A stretch of 64,000 nucleotides of DNA from Hirsutella rhossiliensis (lineage: Eukaryota > Ascomycota > Sordariomycetes > Hypocreales > Ophiocordycipitaceae): the NCBI RefSeq assembly GCF_020360975.1, contig NW_025408670.1, positions 6,758,001-6,822,000 on the forward strand. The letters are read 5' to 3'. How positions within the stretch are numbered: position 1 is the stretch's first letter; each line of letters starts with the position of its first letter. Both the position numbers and the translations under genes were made by a program. Of this stretch, positions 46,401 through 57,879 are shown piece by piece. The notes below the pieces were generated by a model that saw only the letters and a program-made list of their open reading frames with translations, had not been told where the DNA came from and ran no database searches.

Positions 46401-48100
46401 AGGAAAGCGGGTCAGGATAAGCCTATCCTTACAAACAAAAATATGCATAAAATGCATAAGTCAATTACGAGCAGAACGGATACCCTATTGCCTATTTTGG
46501 CCTAGCGGTTCCGAAGATATCCGCGATACGAGAATAGGTGGGGCATAGAACATTCTAGTTAAATCCACTACTCATACCAGAACCCATAGTCTTACGTCAA
46601 CCATCACGCCACAATCAGACCACCTACTAAGTTAGGAAGATATACTATAGATAGAGCTTTTCAAGCACTATAGAATGTGCTAGAAAGCTGACTAATTAGT
46701 CTACTAGTGGGCGAGCAATGGTCTATAAAAGACGAAGGATTTCCCTGGGAGTAGTAGATTGAACAAGCAAGTTTACAAGCATCTTTTGCAACGCTATTCT
46801 TTCAATATATTATTCAGCCCCTTATATGCTCGTTATAAATTCCGGACGAAATCCTACCCTATACTCCTTCGACCGATCTTTCCGCTTACGTTATCGATTA
46901 CCCGATTCTGCGCTTATTGCTTATACCTTCTTATACTTACCTTAAAGACTATATATATAAAGGTCTACTTTATATAGCCGTTAATATCTATCTTAAATAC
47001 TAGAATTCCTTTTATCTATAGGGCTAGAGTATCTTTTAAGAACGGCCTTAATTATCTTCTCTTTTTATTAGTAAGAGGTATCTATAGCTTCTTTACTACC
47101 CTCTTACTTACTATAGTATAGTAATTAAAGCCGGTATCTATAAGTATATTAAGTCCCTTCTTCTTATTAATACTTACCCTTAGCGTTGCTAAGCTTAGTA
47201 TAAGGTAGTCCCTTATTAACTTCTAAGCTTCTTACTATTTCTCTTTTACCCTTAGCGCTTAACTTTATACTAGGGTTCCCCTTTTTCTAAGTTATTATTA
47301 TCTTTAGCGCCCCTCTCTTTCTTTATTATGCCCGCCCTCTAAGGTTCCTATCTCCTCTTCTTATAATAGAGCGCGATATATATTTTAACTCTATAGTTAA
47401 AGTATCTTTAATTTTCTAGCTAGCTTTACCCCTCCCTTTATTTATTTAAGGCGTTAATATTAATTATTAAGGTATCCTTATCTTTATCTTTCCTTTCTTA
47501 AGGGTATATATCTACTAGTCTCCTTTAGTTTAAGGGTAGTTACCTTATTTACTAAACCCTTTCTAGCTTAGCCGCTATTTATACTACCTAATTAGTATAG
47601 GCGGCGAAGCTTAATATAGGGAGGTCGACTATAGCTAACGCCTTATAGAGCCGGATTCCTAGAGCCCCTTTTAAGAAGACGATCTAAACGTTATATAGCT
47701 AGGACCTACCTTTAGCTTTTAAGAGTCTTTACTTAAACTTTAAGAAGAACGCTATAAACGTTTAACTCTCCCTTTATTTTATTATTTAGATCGCCGCTAC
47801 CGCGCGTAACTAGATATTTACGTTAAGGTAGATTAAGTTAAGGTATTTTAGGAACTCCTTTTAATTATAGCCCCTCTCCGCTCTTATTCTATAGTATATA
47901 GCGACCGTTTATTATAGCCCGGCGTCTAAGTAGCTATAAATAAAGTAAAAGATTTCCCTTAAGCTTAAGAAGAATTTTTTATCGATCTTATACTTTTCCT
48001 ATATATATTATTATCGCGAAGTATAGCCTGATTTCGTAGTTCTTAGAAATATCCCTTAGCACGAGGGACCTAGGAAGCTAAAAAATAGGTTTTAAGGAAG
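43420..48100 (-). pseudogene. Minus-strand RIPed Ty3/gypsy relic (gypsy-M)
   Basis: Reading right to left, a gag-like region (about 47350-48100, with an FLKGALGIRLYKAL-type segment), then protease/linker, RT (about 45000-46000, with FIIVYIDN at 45320-45345 in place of YIDD and a following YLGFII block) and integrase core (about 43420-43800, with a VIIDWLIK segment and a degraded AYHPQTDG-type motif ending at 43420). It is a different family from gypsy-1/2. Solo LTR B interrupts it at 46240-46935. Integrase text ends abruptly at the gypsy-1 3' LTR and I do not find its continuation left of gypsy-1, so the 3' end appears deleted. Sequence 48100-48650 may be its 5' LTR or leader. Confidence 0.75.
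46235..46940. mobile_element. Solo LTR B (696 bp) with 5-bp target duplication
   Basis: The element spans 46240-46935, flanked by cttac (46235-46239 and 46936-46940). It begins tataagaa and ends ttcttata, the same family as solo LTR A. It has fewer RIP changes than A (for example gtctataaaagacgaagg and the bases after it keep several CpA/TpG). It lies inside the minus-strand gypsy relic. Confidence 0.85.
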
Positions 48101-48790
48101 GAGCTAAAAGGAGGTATAGAGAGGAGGGTAGGGGTAAGAGGAGAAGTAGAAGTAGCGATAGCTTCCTATAGAGGTAGTAAAAGATAAGACGGATATACTA
48201 GAAACGGCTAGAAAAGAGGGGAAAAACTAGCAAAAAAGCTTAGTAGTTAAAAGGATATTAGTAGCTTCTTTAAGTAGGATCTTCTTTATTAATTAAGATG
48301 CTAGATAGGTATAAAGAGGGGCGTTAGATAGAGGAAAGATAGATAATTAAGGCAATATAATAATTAATCCCCTACCGTAATTACTACCCCTATAAGAATT
48401 AACTCTCTCTACCCTACCTATTTTAACGGGGACGAGGGCATATACCTAAAGCACGCGTAGCACGTAGCTAAGGATTAGCAGAGCAATTAACTACGTAATT
48501 ATCTAATCATCGGTCCTATATATAGCTCTAAGGGCCTTAGGTTGTAAATGCGAGTCTTAGAGATTTTCTTTACTCTATACCTCTTCGTCTCTACTAGAGT
48601 CGCGCAAAAGGCGGCATCTGCTTTAAAGGGGAAAAATAAAATTTAAATTAACTATAATTAAGGAAGATGCCTAATTAGATAATCGAGGTCTTTATAACGC
48701 CTTTAAGTATACTTCGAAGTAAGTTAGAAGGGGAGTGCTAGGGGTCTTATCCCTCTAACGGGCTAATATCTATAGGGGTACGATCTTACC
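48100..48790. other. Possible 5' LTR/leader of gypsy-M and junction with the LINE relic
   Basis: Composition here is less AT-rich than neighbours near 48400-48610. No second LTR copy is available in the window to confirm. No gene seen. Confidence 0.3.
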
Positions 48791-51700
48791 TATTAAACTA
48801 ACTTCTTTAAAAGCGCGCTAGCTTATTATAAGTATAGTACGCTAAAGTAAATCGAGCCCTATACTAAACGCTATATAATAAGCCGCTTAAGGCCCTTACT
48901 AAGATAAGATAAAAGAGAGATAGGGCGCTAAGCGTAGGGTATAGATAGATCTCTATATCCTAGCTTAGCAATTATAATTACTTCTACTTCTTAAAAAGGT
49001 TTCGGATAGTAACTAATAGTAAGGTAGCCTTAATATAGCTAATAAATAAGACTACTAATTATATATTAAATAGCGCGAAGTATCTATACTATAATATTAT
49101 CTAAGCTTAGAGATATATTCCTAGTATATAAAGTAGCGTCGCGAGCCTCCTTAAAGGAGACCTAATTAAGAAAGGGAATTATCTTATCTATATTTACGGG
49201 AATCTATAGGTCTAAGATATCGTCGCTCGCTATACGCTACTCTAAAGATACTCGCTAAAAGGCGGTAGCTTTCTCTAGCTACGTCTTATATACTTAGCCG
49301 TTTACTTATAGGGGAGGTACTTAGCACGGCCCTAAGGATTTTAGCTAGTAGACCGCCTAAAAGATAGAGTCGCTATTAGTAAAGCTATCGATTAAGTTAT
49401 ACTAGTAAAGGCGTTTTACTTAGCGTACTATATTATAAAGCTCTTACTTAGCTAGCTAAACTTCTTAGTTAAAGCTAAGAGGGTATACCCTCCTTTACGC
49501 GCGATAATTAGCCGCTGCCTTTATAAACTCTTTATTTTATTACTACGCCCTATATATTATCTTATAAATAGGTCGGCTAGTAGCTATTACTATATAACTA
49601 AAAAGGTTTACTAGCGCTAATATAAAGTTATTTAGCTTAAAAGGAGTTAAGGTTATAGTTAAGATAAAAGCTATACTAGCTTTTACTAGCTTAATAAATC
49701 GCTTTAATTCTTTATTAAAGTTAAGGTAGATCTTATATAATAAAAAGGGTACTAGGGCTTAACTAAGTAGCGTAATACTAAGGGTAAAGTAGTTAGACCT
49801 AGTTACTAAATAATCCTTAATAATCGCGTCCGCTAAAGGTATATTAAAGAAGGCGAGATCGATCGTACTACCGCGCGCGTTAGTCGGGATATCGATAGCA
49901 TTTAATAAGCTAAGTCGGTTATCTATAGCCTAGAACGCGATATCTTTACTACGGTGCTCTTATTAACTAGCCTACTAGCTAGGATACTTAGCGTTAAAGT
50001 TACTAGATATAAGGTATTAATCTATTACGTACTAGCTAAGTAGTATTTCTAAAGCTATATTATAGTCTAGCTACCGATAAAAGTTAACTACTATTATCTT
50101 ATTTATAGTAAGCTAAAGGATATTATAAGTTACTATAGGTCTCTTTTAATTAGTAACGAGGCTTATAAAGCGCCGGACGTATATTATAACTCTTAGATAA
50201 GTATTATAGCTATCTTAGTTAGTAATAGGTAAGAATATATTATAGGCTAAATACGTCTTAGTAAGGTATCGGCCGTCTTTAAGTCCTATTTATAGTTCCT
50301 ATAGTAAGATAATATTATATTACTTTAAATTAGCTAGCGCGAGCATAGTATTATACGCTAGAGGGATCTTACCTACGTTAGCTTAAAAAACTTATAAGGC
50401 CCTCTTATCGCTTCGATTATTAAGATAATAGTAATATATTAAGGCAGCGTTATAGGGCTAGTATATTATTTCTTTAATAGGATAATAAGGGTAAACTAGT
50501 TATTATCGCTAGTATATAGCGGCGTCGTAGCTATAATAATATAAAGGGGTAAGGAAGCAGCTCGCTCTAAAGTAGCACTTTTACTAGAGCTTCTATCTTC
50601 TTTAGCTACCTATAACTCTAAAGAATATAACTAACTTAAATTAGGGCTCTAATAAGACTACTTAAGCACGTTATAGTTTAGTATCTATCTTTTTTACTAC
50701 GCAAAGAGCTAAGCTCCTACCTACCTTACTAGACCCTTCTCTTCTTTTATTAAGCGCCGTATAATACTATAAACGCGCTTAAGGTAAGTAAGGTATTTAG
50801 GGTTATTAGCGTAATATAGCCCGCGGTAGTTTACGTACTACTCGAGGGCTATATACTCTTAGCTATAATAGTTAGTCTTACTATAATATCTATAGCGCGC
50901 CGTCTAGTTATAGCTATAGTAAGCGTAGAAATCCTAGTATTAATCGTATTAGCTAAGGATACTAGGTTTATCGATATAATAAGCGAAACGGCTAGCGCTA
51001 AAAAGTCTCTAAGGTCTTTATATAGGTTCTAAGAAGGATATAATTAAGGTCTAGGTAGGTATATTACCTAAGTTATACCGTAATAGATATATACTAATAA
51101 GCTTTAGTTTAGTTTAATAGGTAATCTCTTCTTTAATAGCCTCCTTATAATTAATTATAATACCTCGTAAGTTTATAAGCTTATAAGGATAATCGGCTAC
51201 TATATAAGAATACTATTTCTAGCTTATCTTAATAGCCGCGGCTTCTAGGTCTATAGCTTAATCCGCCTACTATTATATAAGTAAGTTACGTATAGCTATA
51301 TCTAATACTTAGATAGCCTAGCCTATATTTACTAAGAAGGCTGCCGGAATATAATATAGGTTAATACCGACTCTAGCGGCGATATAGGTCCGGATTATAT
51401 ATCTTTTATAGTTTTAGACCGGAGTATTAGTATTAAGTTAGACGAAGATATAGAGGTCTTCCTTTAATAAGGCTATAGGCGGTCGTCCTAGTAAACGAGT
51501 AATAGTCTATAGTTTTCGCTATAATAGAGCGGAGGCTATAAAAGCTAGCTATCCTTACTTTAGCTTACTAGATATAAGAACGCTACTATATATAGGCTTT
51601 AGTAGTTCCTTAAGTTTAGTAAGCGATTAAGTCTAGAATTTAAGAAATTTAATAGCGATTTACTTAGCGATACTATTTTTAGTGCTAAACGTAAACTACT

Positions 51701-52220
51701 TTACTACTTATTCGAATAATTCGCTAAAGACCTATAAGACTACTAGCTTAGCGTTATAGGCTACCGTTTTATCGCGAGTAATCTTTATAGCCGCTTCGAG
51801 GATTAAGACTAGCGCGTGCTTAGTAAACTAAGCTAAGTTAAGGAGATTCAGGGCTTCTTCTAGCTATACTCCTTTTATAACGGTAACTTTAGGCGTTTTA
51901 GTAAAAGCTAGGCTAGCTACTAGGCCGCGGGAAACGAGTTATATCGGCGAGCTTCCGTCGGGTAGCGAGGTCGGATATACGATATATAAGCCGCTAAATT
52001 TAGCGGCGATCGTATACCTTGCCTCGAGGCATTAGAGTCGATATACGAACCTAAGGCTAGTGCTATAGTCGCTGCCGGCGCTTGCGCTCGGCTTAATTAG
52101 AGTTTTATTAAGAGTACTTATTAAGCGAAAGTATATAAGAATAGGCTACTTTCTTAATACTTACGTGCTAAGAAAGTAAAAATATAAGGAAGGATAATCT
52201 AGCAAGCTATAGGGAAGGAG
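48790..52220 (-). pseudogene. Minus-strand RIPed Tad-like LINE relic (ORF1, endonuclease, partial RT)
   Basis: Reading right to left with RIP stops taken as Gln: ORF1 (about 50700-52200) with a run of degraded CCHC knuckles near 50700-50960 (Cys mostly turned to Tyr; a YYAN..PKYLTYLK segment recalls the last Tad-type knuckle); an endonuclease/exonuclease/phosphatase domain (about 49750-50640) with NARGSTIDLAFFNIPLA and a following DYLVTRSNYFTLSI-type segment; and the N-terminal half of the RT (about 48790-49500) with LYQGYLTISYYPKPF, then RPISLLSYLGKGLERLI-type text. The RT catalytic box and 3' end are missing. The GC-richer stretch 52250-52330 may be the LINE 5' leader. Confidence 0.75.
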
Positions 52221-52449
52221 GAGGTATAATATAGGGTATATAGTTAGACTAGGCCTGCTAGGAGGCGGTTTAAACGGTTGGTTGGCAGCCGTAGGCGGAA
52301 GGGGGGTTCTTGAGGGTCCCCCCTAGGAAAGTCGAATTATAGGTATACGGTGTTCACCCTTCGGGCTGGATATTCAGCCGTTAAACCCCTCGCATTAGCA
52401 ACTTAACGGGTGTTCGAAGTATTTTATATAAATTCCTGCCACCATTTTC

Positions 52450-53712
52450 CTAATGTGAACAACACGTAGCCCTGGACTGTAAGGAAGCTTTCCTGATGTC
52501 GCCACCGCACGCAAATGCTAGCTTGTTCTTCACGTCGGCGGATTGAAGCATCTGGTTAAGCTTACCACTGTCAAGAACCTGGCCGTTTATAACGACATAA
52601 CCGATATTTTTCCTATCCATGTTGCGGATATCCTTAGCCGGGTTCGCCGTCAGACAGACCATATCCGCCGTCTTTCCACGCTCAATCCCGAACTCGGAAC
52701 CCGTATTCAAGGACTTGTACCCATTAGTTGTCGCCGTCTGGAGCGCCTGCCGCGGGTCAAAGCCAGCCTTGACCAGAAGCTGGAGTTCCTTATGGGTGGC
52801 ACCATCCGGACAGAGGCCTTTACCGGCTGGCGTGTCAGTGCCACAGAGGACATTGGCTTTGGCTATTCTTAGGTCGTTGCAAAGTTTGAGGTTTTCTGGT
52901 GTTGGGCTTTGAATGAGCGTGCAAGACACAGATAGTCCTTTCTTCCCGATCTTGTCGACGACATCTTGATCGGTAAAGTTGATGGCACTCTTATGCTCGA
53001 TAAAGTTCATGCCGTCGTCCAGGGCCTGTGATGCCGTCATACTGTCAGGGACGTGCCCCCCGACCTGGATATTGAAACGTCTGCAAACTTCAGATACCCG
53101 TTGAAAGACTGGCCGACTCAGAGCTAGGTGAACCTTTATTTTGTTGACGTCTTGTTGAACGAGGTTCCGTACCGCCGTTTCCGCCAGTGCAGGATCCTCC
53201 AATACTTGTATAGGGCCTGTTTTCTTGCCGTCTTTCAGGAATAGCGAATTCTTGCCGTCGAGCATCTCGCACGTTGTATGTATTCGTGGTAACGGGAGTC
53301 CATTTTTTTCTATGTCGTCCTTTGCCTGCTTGACAGCATTGCAATTGCTGCCGAGGTCTTGGACACTCGTCACGCCGTTGGATATCAGTGCCAAAAGCAC
53401 CGACTTCATGGAATCCATACATTGCGCCGGATCGTCGCTAAAGCATAGGTGGGCGTGATTCTCGACGAGGCCCGGCATACAGAACATGTCCGTGGCAGGA
53501 AAGTCGTCCTCGGCGTTGCACGGAGCATTTGATGCATCCTCGATGCCCACGATTTTATTATCCTGGATGATAATATCCTGCGACTTTTGGTCTTGGCCAC
53601 CTGCCAAGTTTATGATGTTGGCGCCGCAGAGCCTCTTGGCTTGTATCGAATGGGGCAATGCCAATAGGCATGCCAATAGGCATGCCGCTGGTAATGCCCT
53701 TTGCAAATGCAT
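52450..53712 (-). CDS. Secreted metal-dependent amidohydrolase (imidazolonepropionase-like), 420 aa
   Basis: Intact single-exon ORF of 420 residues. Residues 1-25 form a signal peptide (ACLLACLLALP core, AxA-type end). The mature enzyme has the complete amidohydrolase metal set: HxH at 86/88 (PGLVENHAHL), a carbamylation-type Lys at 193 (KIKVHL), His220 (GGHVP), His240 (FIEHKS) and Asp293 (CGTDTPAG). Segments before and after the barrel supply the usual beta-sandwich (IIIQDNKIVGIED at the N-terminus, KTADMVCL..NP and VVINGQVLDSG at the C-terminus). The family hydrolyses C-N bonds such as dipeptides, imidazolones or carbamates, so an extracellular hydrolase of a small amide is likely; mycotoxin-degrading enzymes are among its relatives. 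The substrate is unknown. It is the only intact host-type gene in the island, between a LINE and a transposase fragment. An imperfect repeat (atgccaataggc twice) lies inside the signal-peptide region. Confidence 0.9.
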   Translation of the reverse strand: MHLQRALPAACLLACLLALPHSIQAKRLCGANIINLAGGQDQKSQDIIIQDNKIVGIEDASNAPCNAEDDFPATDMFCMPGLVENHAHLCFSDDPAQCMDSMKSVLLALISNGVTSVQDLGSNCNAVKQAKDDIEKNGLPLPRIHTTCEMLDGKNSLFLKDGKKTGPIQVLEDPALAETAVRNLVQQDVNKIKVHLALSRPVFQRVSEVCRRFNIQVGGHVPDSMTASQALDDGMNFIEHKSAINFTDQDVVDKIGKKGLSVSCTLIQSPTPENLKLCNDLRIAKANVLCGTDTPAGKGLCPDGATHKELQLLVKAGFDPRQALQTATTNGYKSLNTGSEFGIERGKTADMVCLTANPAKDIRNMDRKNIGYVVINGQVLDSGKLNQMLQSADVKNKLAFACGGDIRKASLQSRATCCSH

Positions 53713-54239
53713 TGTTGCAGTCCGAGGATGCCTCGATTAAGCCAAAAATAAATAAAAGGCGCCAACTAAAGGGTTCGCAAATTCCCGACAATACATTAGT
53801 TTTACCGGTAGGCGACATGAGCGTGATATTTATATTTCATCTAGTCATCCTGGACAACTCTTACTGGTTTTAATTATGTCCTCATATTCCTACTTACTTA
53901 GTGTTCGAACCCCTCTGCCTCCTTTAAGTGTTTTATCCACGTTTGAAGTCTGAAACTACATTCAGCTGATGCTTGGTGCTGGACCCCAGTAGGCGTGTCA
54001 TACAATGCCTCGAGCAACGGGCACATTCCGGCTATGCGCAGGAGGGAAAAGGACGCCTTCTGTAGTATTTTGAACTATATTCAGCCGATGCTGTCGCGAA
54101 AGCACGTCTGAGATCTTGAGCTCGGGGTGACCATAAGGGGTGCCATCCTTACCCCCCCTTTTGCTCACCCCCCCCTTTTGCTCCGCCAAATGAGACAAAC
54201 CTCACCAAAAATCTGATTTTTGAACTGTTCATATTTCAG
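53713..54239. other. Upstream region of the amidohydrolase gene
   Basis: An AT-rich stretch with a TATA-like sequence (ttatttattttt on the minus strand) near 53735-53755. A near-duplicate word acta(c/t)attcagc(t/c)gatgct occurs near 53957 and 54072, and a C-run pair near 54152-54182. No gene seen. Confidence 0.4.
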
Positions 54240-55308
54240 CAAACTATAGAGATAAAAATATAAAAGTTACATCATTTGAAAGAGAATTGAACGCACTGAT
54301 TGGTTCTTGGTCTTTTATGACGCGACCCGGTCGCGTGGTGCGCTGGGGAGGCCCAGATACCTTGACCTCAATCCCCGGAGCTGTCTCCGTCTCCGACTCC
54401 ACCTCCTCCTCTGACGAATCGCAATCCACCACAACGGCTTTCTTTGGACTCCCAATTTCGGGAACGATCTCACCGGCCGCCAAGCTTCGGCGAGACACAT
54501 GAAGCGTCTATTTGGGTTAGGGATGCCTCTTCTCTTTCTTCCTCTCTTCAGCCTGTCCACTTCCTCCTCCAGGTCATATTTGCTGTTGGCTGCCGGGGAA
54601 CTGGTTATCCAGGGCTGCCTTCATCTGCTGATCGTAACCTGAGATAACCGCTTCGGGGAGCGGAATATCATGCTTCTCATTCAACTGCCTGATCCCCTCC
54701 GCGAGGAATTGGAACCTGTCGATGAACTGTTATTCTGGTACTCATGAGGTAGGGGCAGCACAAGAAGGGATAAAGATGCATGATCTAGCTAGAAAGAAGC
54801 GGCCACAGGGCCCTATTTATGCCGTAGTCAGAGGGACCCTCAGGTGACTTACAAGTTACATAGGCACCAAACTGGCCCCATACCTGAGGTCTTTATGGGT
54901 CCCCGATACATGGCCTCATAATGATCCTTCAGGTGGCCCTCCCTTGATCCTTCAGGTGACCTACTAACAGCGGTGCCTATACTAGCCGTCAGAACCCTTC
55001 ACGTTTCTCGTTGTCAATCAAACCGAATGCGGCATTATAGACAGACTTGAGGCAAGTCTGCCCCGTGACCTGGAAGAGCGGTAGTTTGAAGCGATTCGTA
55101 TTGTACGTGTTGTCGAAGCTCATTGTTTCTGGAAAGCGTTTCCACATTCGAAGACAGTATGGGAATGTCCATATAAGGCCAACAAGGCGATCAGGCTCTG
55201 TCACCGATCACCTGACGATATATGGAATGCCCCTCTCGTCAAAGAGCTTGATCAAGGCGGCTGTCGGGCCCAAATCGCCAAGCTTCTCGCGGCGCAAGAG
55301 AGCCCTAG
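54240..55308 (-). pseudogene. Mutator-like (MULE/Hop-type) transposase fragment
   Basis: Reading right to left: a DLGPTAALIKLFDERGIPYIV-type segment (about 55210-55280), then TEPDRLVGLIWTFP..WKRFPETMSFDNTYNTNRFKLPLF (about 55075-55205), the MULE signature of a catalytic Asp inside D-x-TYxTNR-x2-PL, then FGLIDNEKREGF to 54992. The frame resumes at 54716 with QFLAEGIRQLNEKHDIPLPE and GYDQQMKAAL. The part that should contain the H-x-x-H/E region is deleted after FPGSQQQ near 54600, followed by a charged C-terminal tail (LEEEVDRLKRG) and probable downstream text to 54240. A 275-bp solo LTR interrupts it and the copia LTR at 55309 truncates its start. Not RIPed. Confidence 0.7.
54712..54996. mobile_element. 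275-bp solo LTR inserted in the MULE transposase
   Basis: The insert 54717-54991 starts TG and ends CA, and is flanked by a perfect 5-bp duplication gaacc (54712-54716 and 54992-54996). Removing the insert and one duplicate restores the transposase frame exactly (GF joined to QFLAEG). It contains two tgatccttcaggtg words (near 54919 and 54946) and a further caggtgac near 54840. Orientation unknown; no coding content. Confidence 0.8.
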
Positions 55309-55485
55309 TGTTGGCAGGTCTCTTTGCATGCAAAGGGTGGGGTTAACCGGTGTGTTGTATTCGTCTATCTTCTGCTCTTCAAGGGAGGGAGGAGGCCACG
55401 ATGCTAGCTATGTGGCCTCATCCGTACACGTGACAGCGCACGTGAGCTAGCTAGATGAGTACAATAGATTACTACAATTCCCACA
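55309..55485 (-). repeat. 3' LTR of the minus-strand copia relic
   Basis: 177 bp, barely RIPed. Contains two CACGTG boxes (near 55425 and 55439) as does the young copia LTR, but the rest has diverged strongly. Confidence 0.7.
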
Positions 55486-57454
55486 CTGGCAACTTTTCTT
55501 TTGCTATAAGAAGCATAGCAATGATCTATCTAGGTTAAAACGAGAAGAAAGACCTAGTTATATAGGTCATAATAACTATGCCGTTGTGGCTATTTAAAGT
55601 CCGGTTATGTGGACTACCCATAATAGGGATCCTAGGGAACGGACGAAAGAAAGACGGGCTAATTAACTATAATAACCATTTAATTATTAGCGTTATAAGT
55701 AATTAAGGGCGTTAGACGTATCCTTCTATTCGAATTATTAGACTATTAGTATCGATGAGGCGTTCTAGGGCTCGGTTCGGTGATGCCTTTGTTATAGCAT
55801 TAGCTAGATTGTCTACACCGTTGATCCAACGAATCTCTGCGATCTCTCGTTGCTCGTACGACTAACGAAGGGCCATAATGTCGATTATTAATTACTTCTC
55901 CTTCGTTGTGCCTAGTTTAATAAGATATTCGTAGAGAGAGTACGAGTCCGTATAGACGATTAGAGGGATAGAAGGAAGTCCGAGACGGTTAGTAATTATC
56001 TTTAAAGTCGTTAATACCGATATACTAATATCGAATCTATTAACCATTCCGTAGATTTCTAAGGCTAAAACGCTTTAAGTTATCCTTTTATATTTAATTA
56101 AACTCTAGTAGATAATATTGCTATTAATCCTAAACTCTTTCTCTTTATAGTTAGTCTCGTTAGCAAGGATAATAACGTAACCGAGTTATAAGGATAGGTC
56201 CTTATTATTTATAAACGATCCGTCTATAAAGATTAAAAGCTTTATAGTAGCGAGATTAATAGGTTTATATATAAGGCCTCGTTCTTAGTAATATATTTGC
56301 TATTACAAGCGCTTATTTAAAGCTTTGCAGTCGTTGTTATTAGGGGTCTAGACTTATGCTGCGATAGAAACGTTAAAGGAGGCTTCGGGTTAATAGATTA
56401 AGGCAATATACGATCCGCGCGCTCGTTGCTCGACGTAGCGTTAGCTATAATTAAATGCTCTAGGGTTAATAGTAGCGATTTTAGAGGCTTGTCCTTTCTG
56501 CTAAAGCGATAGGGATCCTATATCTAGTAGGCTAAGTTTTGCACTATTAAAGTTAACTGTTATTCCTAGGGTTATCGAAGTCTTTAGTTTAGCTCGAAAT
56601 TATACTTCCTTAAGCTTTTCTTCTTTATAGGCGGAAAAGCTATCTATTCTAAGCATAAGGGTATTATCTATCTATATTCTAACAATGCCTAACGTATTAG
56701 GGCCGGTGTTTATAATTAAAAGGCAGGAATTATAGGTTAAAGTAGATATATTAAGGTTCTTAAGGTAATATTATTAATATATACGATACTAATAGACTCT
56801 AGCTTCTGCAATTCCGTATAGGGGCTTAATAACACGAATAATCGTTCTATAGAGGTATTTATCTTGCAATTCGGTAGGCAAATAGGTTAGAATTATCCGG
56901 AATAGCTCGGTTTAGGATTATAGGTATGCTTAAGTGATATCGCGAAGGGAAAGGGTTATGCCGTTGCCTTAAAGAAGTCCGGGGGCAATAGCTAAAATAA
57001 GTCTTTAACTAACGCGTTAAATTATCGTGGATTGCGTTAGTAGGGTGGTCTTCTTAAAGTCGCTATGTCCTTAAACAATAAGTCGTGATTTCTTATACGG
57101 TTTAGTGTCTTTGCCTTAAACTTTACGAACTATTCGGGAGCGAAAGATATAATAATTACCGTAAATCATTCGATCGTATCTTTTAAAGCTAAATACACCT
57201 CGTCCTACGAGGTCAGTGATCTCGATGTTATCGGATTCTTTAAATAGGGCGCCGGGAGCAGTAATAATGCCTTTATTCCTAAGTTTAATAGATAAAGCGT
57301 ATATATCTTCTTCCTTCTAAGTTAGGAAACTTTAGCCTAGAGGAGCGGTCATCATGATCAAATCCTTTGGCTTGTTCTTAGATCCGGGTGGGCGTCCTCT
57401 CTTGCGGGGTGCCGGGGGGTCAGGTCGGGCAGGGGCAGTGTGGCTAACAAACTT
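55309..57454 (-). mobile_element. Minus-strand copia relic (same family as the young copia), 3' part
   Basis: A 3' LTR at 55309-55485 (177 bp, reading right to left it starts TGTGGG and ends CCAACA) shares words with the young copia LTR, such as gacgaatacaaca and ggttaaccc. Internal sequence 55486-57340 is RIPed and matches the young copia RNase H, RT and upstream region in reverse (for example 55730-55990 against 29230-29500); 57340-57454 is hardly RIPed and matches copia bases about 27770-27870. It is cut at 57455 by another LTR. At 55931-55940 it retains one more CT unit than the young copia, keeping RNase H in frame there. Confidence 0.8.
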
Positions 57455-57872
57455 TGTTAGCCGCTAACAAAGCAGGGTGGTCATCAATTCAATTCCATCA
57501 ATTTCGCAGTCACATTGGGTTGCGTTGACAGCTTACTTATCATTTTGCCCGTGGAGTTGACCCACCTCACCCGCGGATTGAATTGATGGCGTTGAGTTGA
57601 AGAGGTTGAGCCATCCGCACTCATCAAGGCCCCCAGAGCCTAATCCTCCGGGCATAAGGGTTCCTCCTCGTCCTCCCGTATTATGCTACTTCCAACCTCT
57701 CCTGACACATCAATTGTTGTCCGCACCTGCGGATTGGGAAGGATGAATGAGCAATCTATTAATGCTTGTCTGTCTAGCTATAGATGTGATAATAATCCGA
57801 GTCTATATAGACTCAGGTGACGGAGTCGCTATATCCATAGAACCTTCTAGATCCTACTAGAGTCCTCTAACA
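57455..57872 (-). repeat. 418-bp copia LTR (second minus-strand copia)
   Basis: In plus orientation it begins TGTTAG and ends CTAACA. On its right it is followed by a run of seven Cs (57873-57879) which, read on the minus strand, is a G-run polypurine tract, so this is the 3' LTR of a minus-strand element. It is only lightly RIPed. It interrupts the previous copia relic. Confidence 0.7.
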
Positions 57873-57879
57873 CCCCCCC

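Noticed and set aside
46759..46977. 72-codon plus-strand ORF in RIPed DNA
   Set aside because: Lies within solo LTR B and its flank; composition-driven.
52450..53712. Claim of bacterial horizontal transfer for the amidohydrolase
   Set aside because: Similar secreted amidohydrolases are widespread in fungi, and codon use alone does not separate it; a phylogeny is required.
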